Below are positions 62,501 through 64,000 of a stretch of DNA of 64,000 nt, piece by piece (the stretch's first letter is position 1; the number at the start of each line of letters is the position of its first letter). The notes under the pieces were generated by a model that searched no databases, was not told where the DNA came from, and was given only the letters and a program-made list of their open reading frames with translations. The position numbers and the translations under genes are program-made. The DNA is from Litoditis marina (Eukaryota; Nematoda; Chromadorea; Rhabditida; Rhabditidae): the NCBI GenBank assembly GCA_964036275.1, contig OZ038436.1, forward strand, positions 20,797,904 through 20,861,903, in the 5' to 3' direction.

Positions 62501-62797
62501 CGTTATTCGGCGAAGGAATCTGGATCAGCTGGAAGCTACGCGTGATCAGAGGATTAAACTCAGAGGTATTTCCACTTGAATGGATATTTTGAAATGAAAT
62601 CATGATTGGAATGAGACAGGTTATGTTTTCATGCTTAACTGATTTCCAAACGGCTCTCTCATTATTTGTTCATCACAGGAGGCGTGGACACTGATGTGAA
62701 GGAGGTCTCCGATGATCTTGTTGAGGAAGAAATTATGGTAGCGTTGAGTACTGAGAAGACATTGGCTCCTCTATCTGAGGAAGAAGAGAGGGATTGA
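56554..62797 (+). CDS. eif-3.B: Translation initiation factor eIF3 subunit B
   Basis: Eighteen exons (56554-56641, 57188-57381, 57647-57826, 58077-58229, 58505-58662, 58797-58955, 59284-59356, 59622-59747, 60090-60232, 60391-60436, 60769-60877, 61087-61214, 61447-61581, 61714-61809, 62058-62150, 62233-62330, 62480-62565 and 62679-62797) total 2184 nt, 727 aa, the usual length. An acidic N-terminus ([13 protein letters not shown]) leads to an RRM at about residues 35-125, with VIFGLPVVG and GCAFIEW. A nine-bladed WD40-like propeller follows from about 155 to 600 ([42 protein letters not shown]). A charged C-terminal helix, which contacts eIF3i and eIF3g in known complexes, completes it. It is a core scaffold of eIF3 on the 40S subunit. 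The ATG lies 10 bases after TTTTTTTAG, a strong trans-splice site. Several acceptors are AAG rather than CAG. Confidence 0.95.
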
Positions 62798-63180
62798 AGT
62801 GCAGGTAACATATTCATTTTTCGCGGAATGATTGCGGAACCCCTCAAGTTTCAAACGTTGGCTTCAAAAAAGCAGGAATAAGAGCAGCAGAAGAAAAACT
62901 GTTGTATACTGTTATAGTTATCAATGGTTTTTGTTCCAGATTGACATTTCCACGTCGTTTCTACTAGTTATTTCTGTTGCTTTGGTGGTGTACTCGTTTC
63001 TTCCAAATGGGCCGGCTCGAGAGTTTCATCTACAACTTCGAATTGTGCCCGCCAAATTTGGCTTTCCTTATCGGCCTGTTCAATGATGCAATGCCAGAAT
63101 GGCATCGGATATTAATCCCTGTGTTGTTATAGAGCCTTTGTTGAGTTTCTATTGTGTTGTTTCCAGATAAATAATTTTAT
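62798..63180 (+). other. eIF3b 3' UTR region with a possible UTR intron
   Basis: Eight bases after the stop codon lies a GCAG/GTAACA donor, and TTCCAG at 62934-62939 could be its acceptor. The stretch after it, to 63086, is open and would give a hydrophobic segment (SFLLVISVALVVYSFLP). It has no clear start, so I treat it as UTR. Confidence 0.35.
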
Positions 63181-63270
63181 TAGAAAGTTTCTTTATTGGT
63201 CATTATTTTGACAACACAGGATACGACAACAATAGTAAAAGCACAGCAATATTTACAAAAGGTGATCAGA

Positions 63271-64000
63271 TCAGTAAGTAGCCTGAAGTTCCATGCGAGC
63301 CGTCCAAATGGCAGCATCCATTTGTTCTTCTTTTTCTATATCAATCAATCTGTTCTGCATTTTTCTTTGGATATCGTGCCATTGGTTCTGCTCCTTTTTG
63401 TAATCCTTGGAATCACGAAGGAGGAGTTTCACTATCTTGACATCGTACTCTTTCTAAAAAAAATTTGGTTCATGCGATTATAAAATTGTTTTTTTAAAAG
63501 GGCGGGGCATCGTGGTGAACAATACACAACACAACAATTAGTTTATAATAATCCGCTTGTTGAAGGCCAACTTTAAATTTCCTATTTCGAAATTTTTGGT
63601 TTCTGCAAACTAGACCCGTGAAAAGCTCGAAACTAGGTTGCCTGTTTTCCGAAATTCGATTGACAAACCTGGTGGTGGCCTCAAGTAGCGGCCAAGTAGC
63701 GCTACTTGAGTTACATAATACCGTTTTGGGTAAGTTACCCGGAATTTCTTACTTACACGGCTACTTGGGCTTACGAAATACGGCCACAATGGGGATAGAA
63801 CATGAGATTTTGAGCTACACTTGGTTCAAACCATTTTCTACCCGTCCCTGGACTTGAATGTGATACACTTCTCAAGGCAAGCCATAAATGAAAAACTAAT
63901 AGATGGATTACCTGTACTTGCATACTTTTCTTCGCATTGGCCAGTTTCTCTTTGAGTGAGTCCACGACCTTTTGCTGAAAACAGAAGACACAATATATGC
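63271..64000 (-). CDS. 3' end of a coiled-coil protein gene (5' end outside window)
   Basis: Two exons are visible on -: 63912-63974 and 63271-63453 (TGA). Both are phase 0 and encode 21 and 60 residues. They are rich in Lys, Glu and Gln with heptad-like spacing (VVDSLKEKLANAKKSMQV, then QRKMQNRLIDIEKEEQ), suggesting a coiled coil that ends ARMELQATY. An AATAAA on - lies at 63177-63182. The gene converges on eIF3b, with about 470 bases between stop codons. I cannot name the protein from this piece. Confidence 0.65.
63671..63787. mobile_element. MITE piece related to 23698-23948
   Basis: CGGCTACTTGGGCTTACGAA before ACGGCCAC matches the right arm of the earlier element. The left part has CTCAAGTAGCGGCCAAGTAGC in inverted orientation. 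Confidence 0.5.

Noticed and set aside
62832..63086. 84-codon open frame with a hydrophobic segment after eIF3b
   Set aside because: It begins at TTG, not ATG. It lies where a 3' UTR intron and terminal exon are expected, so I treated it as UTR.

Overview
This window is nuclear DNA from a nematode, most likely a rhabditid-type (clade V) species. The genes are split by many short introns with the TTTCAG acceptor. The gene set includes a hedgehog-related warthog-type gene and a serpentine chemoreceptor, both typical of nematodes. Several genes begin just after a TTTTAG- or TTTCAG-like site, as expected for spliced-leader trans-splicing. I joined exons by hand, and in almost every gene the splice phases close exactly.

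Layout. Bases 1-17400 hold a paralogous pair of unrecognised helical, Ser-rich proteins arranged tail to tail: gene A on +, cut off at its 5' end, and gene B on -. The two share exon lengths and sequence. A tandem segmental duplication copied the 3' half of A, the spacer and one exon of B. This left a 5'-truncated A' (7724-10250) and a B exon relic. Later insertions (a TTAA MITE, a C-tract element with 7-bp target duplications, a tRNA-derived SINE) can be timed because the other duplicate keeps the empty site. Bases 17640-20150 hold a copied last exon of the downstream deacetylase gene, the decayed 5' end of a BEL/Pao-like LTR element and an RTE-like fragment. Bases 21192-23275 (-) encode a small, charged 105-aa protein. 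Bases 24747-25142 are an Argonaute PIWI-domain pseudogene with two stop codons.

Bases 25790-31230 are repeat-rich: an AATTCC hexamer tract, an approximately 17-copy 156-bp satellite with higher-order structure, and a 5-copy 151-bp near-identical array. The 3' half of a 7TM chemoreceptor follows (31342-32917), with two relics of its last exon. Bases 34078-40123 (-) are a warthog-like gene that carries at least three lesions, so it looks like a recent pseudogene. It sits only about 90 bases downstream of a class II histone deacetylase gene (40216-46307, -).

Bases 48161-62797 (+) carry three conserved genes in a row: a PAT1 mRNA-decay factor, a DAPIT-like ATP synthase small subunit and eIF3b. 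Spacing is about 700 and 360 bases, so an operon is possible. A coiled-coil gene of unknown function enters from the right on - (63271 to the edge).

The most unusual signals are the A/B family and its duplication history, the warthog pseudogene, the C-tract transposon family, and the two tandem arrays. No CRISPR array, bacterial operon or functional tRNA or rRNA gene was found.
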